From: a virus
DNA: 64,000 bases
IMG/VR virus record: IMGVR_UViG_3300023184_003179
Span: 1-64,000 of that record
Reading direction: 5' to 3' (one strand)
Made by a program: the position numbers and the translations under genes
Notes under the pieces: generated by a model
Databases searched by the model: none
What the model was told of the DNA's origin: nothing
What the model saw: the letters and a program-made list of their open reading frames with translations, nothing else
Shown here: in pieces, positions 23,044-31,752 of the stretch
Layout: each line of letters opens with the position of its first letter
How positions within the stretch are numbered: the first letter of the stretch is position 1

Positions 23044-25559
23044 TATCTTCTCCTTATCATTGCACTACCAACTATGACCTGTCCAACTAGCACTGCTGCT
23101 ACAAGGACTTCTTTAGCCTTTTGTCTTTCTTGTGGAGACATATCAGCACCAATACTTACTAATGCTAAGAATACCTCACATTTTTGTTCTTCTGTTAAGC
23201 CTTCAATAGCCTCATCTGGATTAAAACATCCAGCGATTGCTCCTACCAAAGCAGCAGGAGATTCAAGGGTAAGAAGGGCTGATGCTACCTCTGCTGTAAT
23301 AACAACAGGATTTCCATTTAAATCTTCTCTAACTTCTACTGGAATTTGTGGTGGAAGATCACGATATTCAAGTCCCGCTGCTTCTATATTTGCTGCAGTA
23401 ACTGGCTCACCATCTGCTGATGCAATCAAAACTTCTGCAACCAAATCTTTTTCTGCTAGGGTAAATGTTCCATCTGCAGTCAATGCATCTGATAAATTAT
23501 TTACTTCTGCATTTGTAATTTGTCCATCAGCGTTGAGTGCGTCTACAATTAATGCTGATTCGTTAGCACTTAAAGTTCCATCTGATATTAATTGATCAGT
23601 TAATGTATTTATTTCAGATGATGTTATTTCTCCATCAGACATAAGAGCATTTAATACCACTTCAGCATCTGCTGCTGTTAAATTTCCATCTGCAACTAAA
23701 TTTTCTACTACTGAAATTATTTCTTCAACGGTTAATGGTGCTTCTTCTTCTGGAGCAAAAGGCTCATCTAGAGGTGGTTCTTCAGCAGGTGGTTCCTCAA
23801 CAGGTTGTTCTTCTACGGGTGGCTCTTCTACTGGAGGCTCTTCCACTACAGGTTCTTCTATAGGAGGTTCTTCAGCAGGTGGTTCAACGGCAGGAGGTTC
23901 TGACACTCCTCCACCATTTAAGTTTGCACTTTGTGTTGCAGGTATAGAAATAACAGTTTCAGTATAACTACTTACAGGTCCAGACCAGTTAGCAACTCTA
24001 ATAGTATATGTAGCACCTTCTGTTAAACCAGTTAATTGAATAGAACTTGGAGCACCATCTGTATTTAATGTTTGTCCAGCATAGGGATTTTCTGCTGTTG
24101 GATCATTAGCAATAACCTGATAAAACCATGTATTAGGAATAAATCCAACTGGCAGTTCTGGTGTAATGATAACTGTTGTTCCTTCAATAATAGGCTCTGC
24201 AAGTATTGGAGCAGGTGTTGGAATATTATTATTAATAGTATTAGTTAGTATTATGGCTCTTGCATCTAATGTTGTTTGTAAAGTGTTTTTTGTTGATATA
24301 GCAGAGTTAACTGTATTATTCAATGATGTTATATTAATAGCATTTAATGCAGAAGTATTTGATGCATTTTGTGCAACAACTGGAGAAAGACTTTGATTAA
24401 GTTGAGTAATTGTTGCATTTGCTGCATCTACTGCTGCTTGAACAGTTGATGTATTTAGATCTACATATGGAGTAAATAATGCACCTTGACTTATTTGTCC
24501 AGCAAAACCTGATCCAAGGTTTGTATCTATAATATTAGTTACTGCACCACCAGTTGTTTGTCTATAATTAAATCTAGCACCATTTGGAATTGGACCAGTA
24601 GCGGTAACATCTGCCATCCATGCCCCATCAATTGGATTTACATCAGCATTAAATCTAACTTGAACCATCTGTGTAGAAGCATCTCGTTGTGGATAAGGAC
24701 GAAGATCCCAAGCAATATCTAAACTTGTTCCAGTAGTTGCATAAGTAATTCCTGTTCCTGTACTCCAGGTTGTCCAATCCCATCCAGCAATAGAAATTGA
24801 TGGAGCATTAGGTGTTGAATAATAGTTTGATCCTTCATTTACACCAAATGTTATTGTTGCATTTGATCCTACATAAATATTATTATATAAAGTCTGTCCC
24901 ATCAATAGATTAAATGGCAAGTTCATTCTAACTCCAGCATCATCCACATTGGCCAAAACATTTGTGCTGGTTCCAATTGTTGCCTGTAATGCATTTACAG
25001 CATTTTGAGCATTGTCAATTGCTATGTTTGCTTGGGTTAGTTCTGTTTGTGCAGTTGCTTGAGCAGTAACTGCTTCTGATTTTGCTGTAGTTACTTGAGA
25101 TATTTCTGTCTGTGCTGCAGTTGTATTAATATTATTAATGGCAGTTTGGGCAGTTGTTATAGTTGTTTTAGCATCTTGAATAATTTCAGAACTTTGATCT
25201 ATTGGATTAACTGTTAAATCAATAGCATTAACTGTATTGATAGCATTTTGAACATTATTTACACTTGTTTGTGCTGTAGAAATTGTAGGTGCTATTTGAG
25301 ATACCGCTGTTTGAGCCTGTGATAGTTCTGTTTGTGCCTGAACTACTTCAGTAGTTACAGTTGTAGTTGCATCTATAGCCTGCTGAACCTCTGTAGTGGC
25401 TGTTCCAAGTGCTGTATTGACTGCTTGTTGAGCAGGACTTACAACAACCTGAACAACTTCATCAATAGCGTGAGCACGATCAGGTGCCATAATTCCAAAA
25501 ATTGTTATGCATAGCCCTACCCCAAAGCCTATTAATAGTTTACGCTTTAGGTTTTTCAA
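23043..25559 (-). CDS. Large secreted protein with coiled coil, Fn3-like domain, PE linker and EF-hand-like repeats
   Basis: 838 residues, TTG start with AGGAG upstream. Order: signal peptide (GFGVGLCITIFGIMAPDRAHA, 12-32, shown as a range), Thr/Ala/Gln coiled coil to about 205, a beta domain with DAGVRMNLPF, GWDWTTWSTG and DVNPIDGAWM (about 210-360), a second coil, a fibronectin-like domain (about 465-555, TYTIRVANWSGP), a Pro/Glu-rich linker, about five 18-residue repeats with DGxxT spacing, and a hydrophobic C-terminal helix ending IRRR. This looks like a surface-anchored adhesin or scaffold exported during infection. No homolog can be named. Confidence 0.8.
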   Translation of the reverse strand: MKNLKRKLLIGFGVGLCITIFGIMAPDRAHAIDEVVQVVVSPAQQAVNTALGTATTEVQQAIDATTTVTTEVVQAQTELSQAQTAVSQIAPTISTAQTSVNNVQNAINTVNAIDLTVNPIDQSSEIIQDAKTTITTAQTAINNINTTAAQTEISQVTTAKSEAVTAQATAQTELTQANIAIDNAQNAVNALQATIGTSTNVLANVDDAGVRMNLPFNLLMGQTLYNNIYVGSNATITFGVNEGSNYYSTPNAPSISIAGWDWTTWSTGTGITYATTGTSLDIAWDLRPYPQRDASTQMVQVRFNADVNPIDGAWMADVTATGPIPNGARFNYRQTTGGAVTNIIDTNLGSGFAGQISQGALFTPYVDLNTSTVQAAVDAANATITQLNQSLSPVVAQNASNTSALNAINITSLNNTVNSAISTKNTLQTTLDARAIILTNTINNNIPTPAPILAEPIIEGTTVIITPELPVGFIPNTWFYQVIANDPTAENPYAGQTLNTDGAPSSIQLTGLTEGATYTIRVANWSGPVSSYTETVISIPATQSANLNGGGVSEPPAVEPPAEEPPIEEPVVEEPPVEEPPVEEQPVEEPPAEEPPLDEPFAPEEEAPLTVEEIISVVENLVADGNLTAADAEVVLNALMSDGEITSSEINTLTDQLISDGTLSANESALIVDALNADGQITNAEVNNLSDALTADGTFTLAEKDLVAEVLIASADGEPVTAANIEAAGLEYRDLPPQIPVEVREDLNGNPVVITAEVASALLTLESPAALVGAIAGCFNPDEAIEGLTEEQKCEVFLALVSIGADMSPQERQKAKEVLVAAVLVGQVIVGSAMIRRR
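23430..23730 (-). repeat. EF-hand-like 18-residue repeats
   Basis: About five tandem protein repeats of the form xxDGxxTxxExxxxxxxL (examples: VADGNLTAADAEVV, MSDGEITSSEINTL, ISDGTLSANESALI). Each could form a calcium-binding-like loop followed by a helix. Confidence 0.7.
23757..23895 (-). repeat. Pro/Glu-rich linker repeats
   Basis: Repeated PPVEEPP and PPAEEPP motifs encoded by a near-repetitive DNA stretch. Such linkers span cell walls in secreted proteins. Length variation between relatives is expected. Confidence 0.75.
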
Positions 25560-25595
25560 TTTGGGGGCTAACTCCTATGTTTAACTATATGGTTA

Positions 25596-25601
25596 ATTAT
25601 A
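25596..25601 (-). promoter_or_regulatory. Extended -10 promoter for the 838-residue gene
   Basis: TGATATAAT on the minus strand about 37 bases upstream of the TTG start, between the terminator at 25637 and the coding start, which fits a fresh transcription unit. Confidence 0.5.
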
Positions 25602-25636
25602 TCATTTTTTATTTAATTAAACAACAAAAGTGCAAT

Positions 25637-25667
25637 AAAAAAGAGGGCAGAAATTAATCTGCCCCCT
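25637..25667 (-). terminator. Rho-independent terminator after the S-layer-like gene
   Basis: Minus strand: GGGGCAG pairs with CTGCCCTC around loop ATTAATTT, followed by TTTTTTA. It sits 15 bases after the stop of the S-layer-like gene and closes its transcript. Confidence 0.85.
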
Positions 25668-25681
25668 AATTTATTAAGAAT

Positions 25682-27292
25682 TTACTTCTTTAGAAGTGCC
25701 TTCTGTAGTGCTGCAATCTGCTTGTTGATTGTTGCAATAAGTGCAACGATCATCTTTAGAATTTCAGCATTGCTTACAGTAGCAGTTGATTCTGCAACCT
25801 TGTATGAAACTACTTTAGCAGAATCTGTTGATACGTATGCAGGTAGATCAACTACTGCATTAAACGCACCAGCATTATTACCAACGGTAAACTGATAAAT
25901 CTTTGATCCGTTTGTAAATGTATCTGTTGAAGTTGCTGTTCCTATTAGTGTCATTCCACCAGCAGAGATTGCTACTCCAGTTCCAAGTGTTGCTGCATCA
26001 TAAACCTTTGCACCTGAAATATCAGTTGCAGAAACAGTTAACTTTGCAATTTCGCCTGGAAGGTATGATTCTTTGTCAAACTTTGCTGTGTATTTATTAA
26101 CACCTTGACCGCAACGTGCATCAAACTCATTTGAGTAGATTACGCTTAGATCTGCAAGTGTATGCTTAATACGTACCTTTGTTGAACCTGATGTAGAGGC
26201 ACATGTCCATCCACCAGTTTGCACTACTGTAGCAGATGATGCTCCAGCAACAGAAACGGCAGTTACCTGTGCGTTATACTTTGCAGTATCAGCAGTTGGA
26301 GTGATTCCAGCAAGTTGATTTCCAGAAGCATCCTTGACTGCAAAGTCATATGTTCCTGTACGTGTTCCGCCTGCTTGTGCAATGTCTTCACCAGAAACTA
26401 CAATAGATGCAGCCTGTCCAGTAAATGTAATTGACTTAGTTGTTAATACTGTTCCATTGTATGAAATTGTGATTGTTGTTGCAACTGGCTTGTTCTCATT
26501 AGCAGTACCCTGCTTAATGTGAAGAACACCACCTACGCCGTTCTTTGCAGCAAATGAAACTTGTGTGCTTGGAGCACCGTCCCATGCAACAACTGCTCCA
26601 TTTGTAGCGGATGCTTGTAGAACACCATTAGTTGCAAGTGTAGCATCATATCCGTCTTTTGCAAGAACGTTTACATATCCTGTTCCACCATTTACAACTG
26701 TTGTTGATCCAGTAACGTCTACGCTAGAGGCAAGAGTTCCTTGTGTTGCTGTATCTTGAACACGACCAAAACTGTTTGCTACAGAAAGAATATCTGTCTT
26801 TGCAACAGTTCCAGCATAAATTGTCTTGATATCAATAACAGAAATTGCTGCTCCAACTTTTTTCTTTTGAGTTACTGTAATTGTGCCTGAGCCATTAACA
26901 GTTAACTTTACATTTGTAGGCAATCCAACAGCACTTGATGTTGTAGCGGTAAATGTAAATGCCTTACCTAAATTGGTAAGTGTTACCCCAGTAGGGTTTG
27001 ATCCTGCTGCTGTGTAATCAGTAAATGTTGCAGGACCAGAAATTTCTAGTGAAACATTATCGTCTGCTGTAGAAGCCAAGGTATCGCTTGTTGTTAGTGC
27101 AAGAACTGCATTAACTCCAGCCTCTGCCTTAGTTGTGTCTGTCAAAACTGTTACTCCACGAGAACCTGCAGCCAACGAATCTGATAATACATATCCGTTA
27201 GTTACTGCTGCTGATGCTTGAGGAATTGCAACAAAAAATGTGCTTGCTACTGCTGCAGCCGTAACAAGTGCGATCTTTTTAAATGAATTCAT
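25682..27292 (-). CDS. S-layer-like secreted surface protein
   Basis: 536 residues with signal peptide AAAVASTFFVAIPQASA (about 12-28), then Thr/Ala/Val-rich beta domains (Ig-like repeats, for example KLTVNGSGTITVTQ), two cysteines in GGWTCASTS and FDARCGQG, and a C-terminal helix with SNAEILKMIVALIATINKQI ending ALQKALLKK. That C-terminal helix resembles the tail of surface/S-layer proteins of freshwater acI actinobacteria (from memory, not checked). If right, the phage carries a homolog of a host surface protein. It has its own promoter (27314) and terminator (25637), suggesting strong expression. Confidence 0.75.
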   Translation of the reverse strand: MNSFKKIALVTAAAVASTFFVAIPQASAAVTNGYVLSDSLAAGSRGVTVLTDTTKAEAGVNAVLALTTSDTLASTADDNVSLEISGPATFTDYTAAGSNPTGVTLTNLGKAFTFTATTSSAVGLPTNVKLTVNGSGTITVTQKKKVGAAISVIDIKTIYAGTVAKTDILSVANSFGRVQDTATQGTLASSVDVTGSTTVVNGGTGYVNVLAKDGYDATLATNGVLQASATNGAVVAWDGAPSTQVSFAAKNGVGGVLHIKQGTANENKPVATTITISYNGTVLTTKSITFTGQAASIVVSGEDIAQAGGTRTGTYDFAVKDASGNQLAGITPTADTAKYNAQVTAVSVAGASSATVVQTGGWTCASTSGSTKVRIKHTLADLSVIYSNEFDARCGQGVNKYTAKFDKESYLPGEIAKLTVSATDISGAKVYDAATLGTGVAISAGGMTLIGTATSTDTFTNGSKIYQFTVGNNAGAFNAVVDLPAYVSTDSAKVVSYKVAESTATVSNAEILKMIVALIATINKQIAALQKALLKK

Positions 27293-27309
27293 CTTTCTCC
27301 TTGTTTAGT

Positions 27310-29082
27310 TTATATTATATTTAATCTATCAAGAAAGTCTCTGATATCTTCAGGCATTTTCTTGTTATCTAATTCTACCATAGCCCTCTGCTTCTCTGCA
27401 AGTCGTGTAGAGGAAGACCAGGTATGGATATCAATCTCAAGATTGGTATCCTTTGGGGTATGTGATATTGCTCCAAAAACAGCGCCACATACAGCGTCTG
27501 CTAAGTCTTTAGATTTTTTTCTAGGGTGATCAACACGATTACCCATCATTATTTTTAATTCTGACATTTCTTCTAACAGTAATGGAATCATAGGGATTGC
27601 AACACGCTCTTCATAAATCATCATTGCAAGATCTTCATAATGTTTTTTAGCAACAGAAACAGTATCAGTTCTTATTCCTACTGCCTTTAATTCATTTTGA
27701 ATATCAAATGATTGCCAACGGTCAAAAGATACAATGCCAATATTAAAACCTTGTCTACGTAGATTAATAATCCATTGCTTTACCTCAGATAGGTTTACTG
27801 GTCCTTCTGATTTTGGTTCCCACCATGCAACTGCATCCACTATTACGATTGGGGCTACTTGTTCATAATCTTTAATTACCTGAATATTTACCCACTTATC
27901 TACGTGAGCAATTGCTACCGCACATTTATCGTGTTTTTGTGCAAGGTCAGCATGGATATAATAAACTTTGTCTGGGTCTGGTTTAAAGTTTTCTGAGAAT
28001 CTTCTAAAACTATCAACAGGGTTTGCTAATGTCATACACTTTATTAACTTATCTTTTTGTTTAAAAAATGCATCTGAAGAGTATGTTGGTGTACAAAGAA
28101 AACGCATCATTGCATCTCCAAGGTCAGTTAAAAATGCAATTTTAAAATCATCAATCTTGCGTGTTGGGTTTACTTCCCACGTTGGACGTTTAAGTGCTAG
28201 TATTTTTGGAATTTTATAAGAAAGAATATGGTCTTCTTCCCAAGTTATTTCAAATTCATTATCTGGACCTTTTGGTAATTCTTCATTAATAATAAATTTA
28301 TGTCTGCGCTCAATTGTTTCTTTTTCTGCAATAACAGAATCATATCTTTGAGAAATAAAGTCACCTTGATATCTTGGAAATGAAAGTAAAACAACTTTTC
28401 CAAGATCTGGAAAACGAGAATCTACGGTACCACGAAATGCTTTATAAATGTTGTCAGCAGTTTTCCCTTGTTCATTACCTGTATTATTCTCAGATGCAAA
28501 ACCAGAAATTTCGTCAAGAACTGCAAGGAACAAGTTTAAACCTTCATGCGATTCTCTTTCTGAGTGTCCAGAATAAACAGTAATTGCTTTATCAAACTCA
28601 ACGGAGTCTGCTTTTGGATTATACTTTCCAGCAAACCAAGGAGACTTTTCAATCTTAGTTTTAAAACCTTTAAAGAAAACATTCTTAGCCTGTTGTGCGT
28701 TAATGGCAACGTTAATAATATCTATAGCATCTCCAGATGGTTTTCCATAGTATGACGCTGGATCTTTGAGACATAATAATTTATATACTACATATGCACA
28801 GGCTACTGTTGATACGAAGTCTTTACCGCTACCCTTGCCAAGTTGAAGAATAATTTCATTTTTTGTATATTTATTAAAATAATTTAATCCTTCTACGCTT
28901 CCATAAAGTTCTTGTAAATCTTCTTTACGATAAATCTGGCTCATTGCCTCAACAATGTCATATTGAACTGAAGATAGTTGTGGCTGACCTAAATATTCTG
29001 GAGACTCAACAAATGTTTTTGCATCAACAGGTTTTTCAACAAAGTGATTTTCTTTAAGTACTTCAAAAAAATCATTGAACAT
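27310..29082 (-). CDS. terL: Terminase large subunit
   Basis: About 590 residues from ATG 29082, which overlaps the TerS stop (a TTG at 29091 is also possible). ATPase: Walker A QLGKGSGKD (about 80-88), Walker B LFLAVLDE (about 184-191). Nuclease: IHADLAQKHDKCAV, then VSFDRWQS, then DLADAV, giving the acidic cluster of RNase-H-like terminases. It packages DNA into the prohead in ATP-driven cycles. Located after the replication genes rather than next to portal. Confidence 0.95.
   Translation of the reverse strand: MFNDFFEVLKENHFVEKPVDAKTFVESPEYLGQPQLSSVQYDIVEAMSQIYRKEDLQELYGSVEGLNYFNKYTKNEIILQLGKGSGKDFVSTVACAYVVYKLLCLKDPASYYGKPSGDAIDIINVAINAQQAKNVFFKGFKTKIEKSPWFAGKYNPKADSVEFDKAITVYSGHSERESHEGLNLFLAVLDEISGFASENNTGNEQGKTADNIYKAFRGTVDSRFPDLGKVVLLSFPRYQGDFISQRYDSVIAEKETIERRHKFIINEELPKGPDNEFEITWEEDHILSYKIPKILALKRPTWEVNPTRKIDDFKIAFLTDLGDAMMRFLCTPTYSSDAFFKQKDKLIKCMTLANPVDSFRRFSENFKPDPDKVYYIHADLAQKHDKCAVAIAHVDKWVNIQVIKDYEQVAPIVIVDAVAWWEPKSEGPVNLSEVKQWIINLRRQGFNIGIVSFDRWQSFDIQNELKAVGIRTDTVSVAKKHYEDLAMMIYEERVAIPMIPLLLEEMSELKIMMGNRVDHPRKKSKDLADAVCGAVFGAISHTPKDTNLEIDIHTWSSSTRLAEKQRAMVELDNKKMPEDIRDFLDRLNII
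27314..27319 (-). promoter_or_regulatory. -10 for the S-layer-like gene
   Basis: TATAAT on the minus strand overlapping the terminase stop, about 22 bases before ATG 27292, with AAGGAGAAAG as ribosome site between. Confidence 0.5.
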
Positions 29083-29608
29083 CGTGGACAACTGTAATCA
29101 CTTCGCCCTCTTTGGCAATAGCCGAAAGTTTATGCATAATAATATCACGAACCTCTGGATGAGAAGATGCAATGTCTCTAAGTATTCCAACAAGAACTTC
29201 TTGTTTACGTTCAATCTCAATCATTTCTTCTGCAAGTTCTTTGTTTTCAAGAAGGCCAGCCTTTTGCAACATGTCCATTCTTTTAGATTCAATATCCATA
29301 ACAAGTTTTATTCCTGCTGTTTTTGCACTTAGGTTGCTTGTTAAACTTGATTCATCAATAACTTCATAGGCTTTTGTAATAAGTTTTGTATAGTGTGTGT
29401 CTGCACCGACCAGAGCCTCTTTAGCACGAGCACGTATTGCATCATTTGCAGATGCCATAACCTTCCACTCATTAATTAGTTGGACAACACGAGTGCGTGG
29501 AATTTCAAGTTCTTTAGAAATAACTGTTGGATCATTGCCTTTTAAATATTCAGTTACAACAGTATTAACCTGGTCTAGGTGATCCACTAAATCTTTTTCA
29601 GTTGACAT
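29072..29608 (-). CDS. Probable terminase small subunit
   Basis: 178 residues. N-terminal helix-turn-helix (DPTVISKELEIPRTRVVQLI, about 28-47), then a long helical region with heptads (KLVMDIESKRMDMLQKAGL) and an acidic end. This layout (DNA-binding HTH plus oligomerisation helices) and the overlap with terL support TerS. Sequence identity is not recognised beyond that. Confidence 0.7.
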   Translation of the reverse strand: MSTEKDLVDHLDQVNTVVTEYLKGNDPTVISKELEIPRTRVVQLINEWKVMASANDAIRARAKEALVGADTHYTKLITKAYEVIDESSLTSNLSAKTAGIKLVMDIESKRMDMLQKAGLLENKELAEEMIEIERKQEVLVGILRDIASSHPEVRDIIMHKLSAIAKEGEVITVVHDVQ

Positions 29609-29933
29609 TTTTTTCCTTTGCTATTTTAAGCAAAACTAAATATCCAATAAGGTCGTCAATGTCGTTGTCTCCAACGTACTCAGTGCCCTTCATTAATCTA
29701 CTTAACTTATCATCAATTCTAACTCTAAGTTGTTCTGCTGGATCGGCTTTGCTAAAAATTCTAACAGGGTCTAGTGCAGAATCTCCATATGCAATATTTT
29801 TTTCAATAAGCATTTGTGCTATTGCGTGACATGTTCTCCAAATTTCATTACCAGATGGTGCGCCAATGGAGTTTAGATACAGGTCTTGGCAACTAAATTC
29901 TGTAACATCTGGAAACACTGGGTTTAGTTTCAT
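29598..29933 (-). CDS. Nmad1/DUF1599-like protein
   Basis: 111 residues. KNIAYGDSALDPVRIFSKAD (about 45-64) followed by RVRIDDKLSRLMKG and DIDDLIGYLVLLKIA matches the nucleotide modification associated domain 1 (DUF1599), which occurs in phages next to DNA modification or thymidylate-type enzymes. No base-modifying enzyme is visible here, so a role in nucleotide pools is possible. Activity unknown. Confidence 0.8.
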   Translation of the reverse strand: MKLNPVFPDVTEFSCQDLYLNSIGAPSGNEIWRTCHAIAQMLIEKNIAYGDSALDPVRIFSKADPAEQLRVRIDDKLSRLMKGTEYVGDNDIDDLIGYLVLLKIAKEKNVN

Positions 29934-30085
29934 CGCTTAGACTTCCTCAATCCAAACTTTGCAAGGTAGACATAAACAGTCTCTACTGTACATCCACACT
30001 CCTTTGCAATTTCTTCTGGAGTCTTTTTATCCATAACATAACGTTTACGCATAAAAATCTCTGATGTATATAGTTTAGCAGCCAT
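29930..30085 (-). CDS. Small HTH DNA-binding protein
   Basis: 51 residues from ATG 30085; a start at 30133 is possible. KTPEEIAKECGCTVETVYVY (about 20-39) is a helix-turn-helix of the sigma-like/resolvase type, flanked by basic residues (ending RKSKR). It lies just after a conserved hypothetical gene and before the Nmad1-like gene; may regulate or be a TerS-like helper. Confidence 0.6.
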   Translation of the reverse strand: MAAKLYTSEIFMRKRYVMDKKTPEEIAKECGCTVETVYVYLAKFGLRKSKR

Positions 30086-30089
30086 AAGA

Positions 30090-30734
30090 TTATTTGTCAA
30101 CTTCCGCCTCAGAAATATCATAGTCATAGGCATTTGAATCTTCTAATACCCATTTATCATAACTTTCAACGTCCCATTTGTTTGTATTAATCAGTCTTTG
30201 AATAACTAGATCTTTTTTAGTTACAAATGATGGTTCTTTTAATCTAATGCGATTATTAGGCTGTATTGCAAAATTTCCATCATCTCTTTGAATAACATGA
30301 CCACATTTATGTTGCCCTGGGTTTTCTGAATATCCATCATCTAGGATATTGGTTTCAGGATTATGCCAATCTAAAGTAAATAAATATTTTCCACCAACGT
30401 TATTTTTATTTCTATCTATATATGACATTCTCATATTATTTAAGTTTTCAAATTTTGTAACTGCTATATATGGACTAAAAGAATTCCAAAGCACAAGGTT
30501 GTAGATTGGCTCTTCTGGAACACCTGGTTTTGTACAAAATGCATTGATTGGCATTCTCCACCAAATTCCTCCATCTTCCATTAAGAAGTGAAATAAAGGA
30601 CTTCTGCTTTTAATACTTGATACGCCAAAGATGACACATGGAAAATATTTATCATGACTATCTTCCTGGTCTCTTAAAAAATTACCACGTACATAACATT
30701 CAATTGGTGGTATGTTTGCATTTAACTCTGGCAT
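30090..30734 (-). CDS. Conserved hypothetical protein (214 aa)
   Basis: Beta-rich protein: VRGNFLRDQEDSHDKYF, CVIFGVSSIKSR, WWRMPINAFCTKPG and GHVIQRDDGNFAIQPNNRI. Trp/Tyr- and Asn-rich loops suggest a virus-specific protein rather than an enzyme, and similar sequences occur in cyanophages. No catalytic motif. Stop/start overlap with the 57-residue gene upstream. Confidence 0.7.
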   Translation of the reverse strand: MPELNANIPPIECYVRGNFLRDQEDSHDKYFPCVIFGVSSIKSRSPLFHFLMEDGGIWWRMPINAFCTKPGVPEEPIYNLVLWNSFSPYIAVTKFENLNNMRMSYIDRNKNNVGGKYLFTLDWHNPETNILDDGYSENPGQHKCGHVIQRDDGNFAIQPNNRIRLKEPSFVTKKDLVIQRLINTNKWDVESYDKWVLEDSNAYDYDISEAEVDK

Positions 30735-30907
30735 TATTCTTTGCTCCTCTGGATTGTTTTAAGTTTATCCCAAAATCCTCCAGGATTTCCTTGATAAGTT
30801 TGCCCAGTTTCACGATCTATTAATAACCATTTTTCTGGACATAACGTTTTAACTATTAACAAAACTTCTGAATCTTCTTCTTTAAAAATAAAACTGCTTC
30901 TATTCAT
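30734..30907 (-). CDS. Small hypothetical protein (57 aa)
   Basis: ATG 30907 to TAA 30734-30736. Product contains CPEKWLLIDRETGQTYQGN and GGFWDKLK, a tiny beta domain seen in several phages with no known role. It sits in a TAATG coupling with the next gene and overlaps the RuvC-like stop. Confidence 0.65.
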   Translation of the reverse strand: MNRSSFIFKEEDSEVLLIVKTLCPEKWLLIDRETGQTYQGNPGGFWDKLKTIQRSKE

Positions 30908-31475
30908 TATATCCTACTGCTTTATCCCAATTATTAATAGCCCAATGACCGATACCACAAGCGTCAGCAATGTCATTATCGTTAATAATTTTATCATAGT
31001 TAATTTCAATTAACTTCATTGTCCTTTCTTTTCTAAACTGTCTTTCATATGTTTTATACCAAGAATCTGATTTTCCAGGATTCTTTGATCTAAGTAACAA
31101 TTGTTCTTCTTTTGTTAATTTTTTATTACCAAGATAGTTTTGCCAAGTAATTGGAGAAACTTTTCCAATTGTTTTAATACCATACATGGCAGCAGCCCCT
31201 AACAACGCTCCTTGAACTAGCGCCAAATCAGCAGCAGTTTTTGGACTATTCATAAACACAGTGTGCTCAATGACAATAGCATCTGTTTCTATTACTGCAT
31301 CAAAATATGCTAATGTTTTTCTTGCTGCATCACCAATTTTTTCATAAATGTCTTTGCCTTGAAAATTAATTTTACCAAACTGTGTTAATTCTTTATCAAC
31401 AAAAAGTGCATATGCAAAACTGTTAGTGCTAGCATCAATAGCACATATTCTTTGTGGCTTACCAGTCTTGTTCAT
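30900..31475 (-). CDS. RuvC-like Holliday junction resolvase
   Basis: About 191 residues from ATG 31475, preceded by AAAGGA. Catalytic acidic residues can be placed as D14 (AIDASTNS), E68 (VIEHTVFMNSPKTAADL), and D in NDIADACGIGHWA. Resolves recombination or replication intermediates before packaging. Part of the recombination set with RecA and Cas4-like. Confidence 0.85.
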   Translation of the reverse strand: MNKTGKPQRICAIDASTNSFAYALFVDKELTQFGKINFQGKDIYEKIGDAARKTLAYFDAVIETDAIVIEHTVFMNSPKTAADLALVQGALLGAAAMYGIKTIGKVSPITWQNYLGNKKLTKEEQLLLRSKNPGKSDSWYKTYERQFRKERTMKLIEINYDKIINDNDIADACGIGHWAINNWDKAVGYNE

Positions 31476-31752
31476 AGTCAACAATTCCTTTTAATTGTTT
31501 TAACATCTTATCTACTTCTTTTTTACTTATATTACAATTAGAGCAAAATCCAGAGTCATTATATATTGATAGTTGCTCTCCACAACCACCAAGACATATT
31601 CTTTTTTTACCAATCCTTCTTTGTCTGCGAGTTATTTGATATCTTTCTGCTATCTTTTCTTTTGTTGCATCATCTCTGCATGATTGTCCACAATAAATTT
31701 GATAACTTACTTTAGGCTCAAAATGATTATCGCATCGTTCACATAGTTTCAC
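31459..31752 (-). CDS. Zinc-finger protein (97 aa)
   Basis: Cysteine pairs CERC (4-7) and YCGQSC (20-25), a basic helix (RRQRRIGKKR), then a second set with CLGGC and CSNC. Two zinc sites joined by a basic stretch suggest nucleic-acid binding. Co-transcribed with RuvC and the Cas4-like nuclease. Confidence 0.7.
   Translation of the reverse strand: MKLCERCDNHFEPKVSYQIYCGQSCRDDATKEKIAERYQITRRQRRIGKKRICLGGCGEQLSIYNDSGFCSNCNISKKEVDKMLKQLKGIVDYEQDW

Noticed and set aside
23074-23595. 173-codon plus-strand ORF opposite the 838-residue protein
   Set aside because: Antisense to repeat coding; no ribosome site and composition mirrors the opposite strand.
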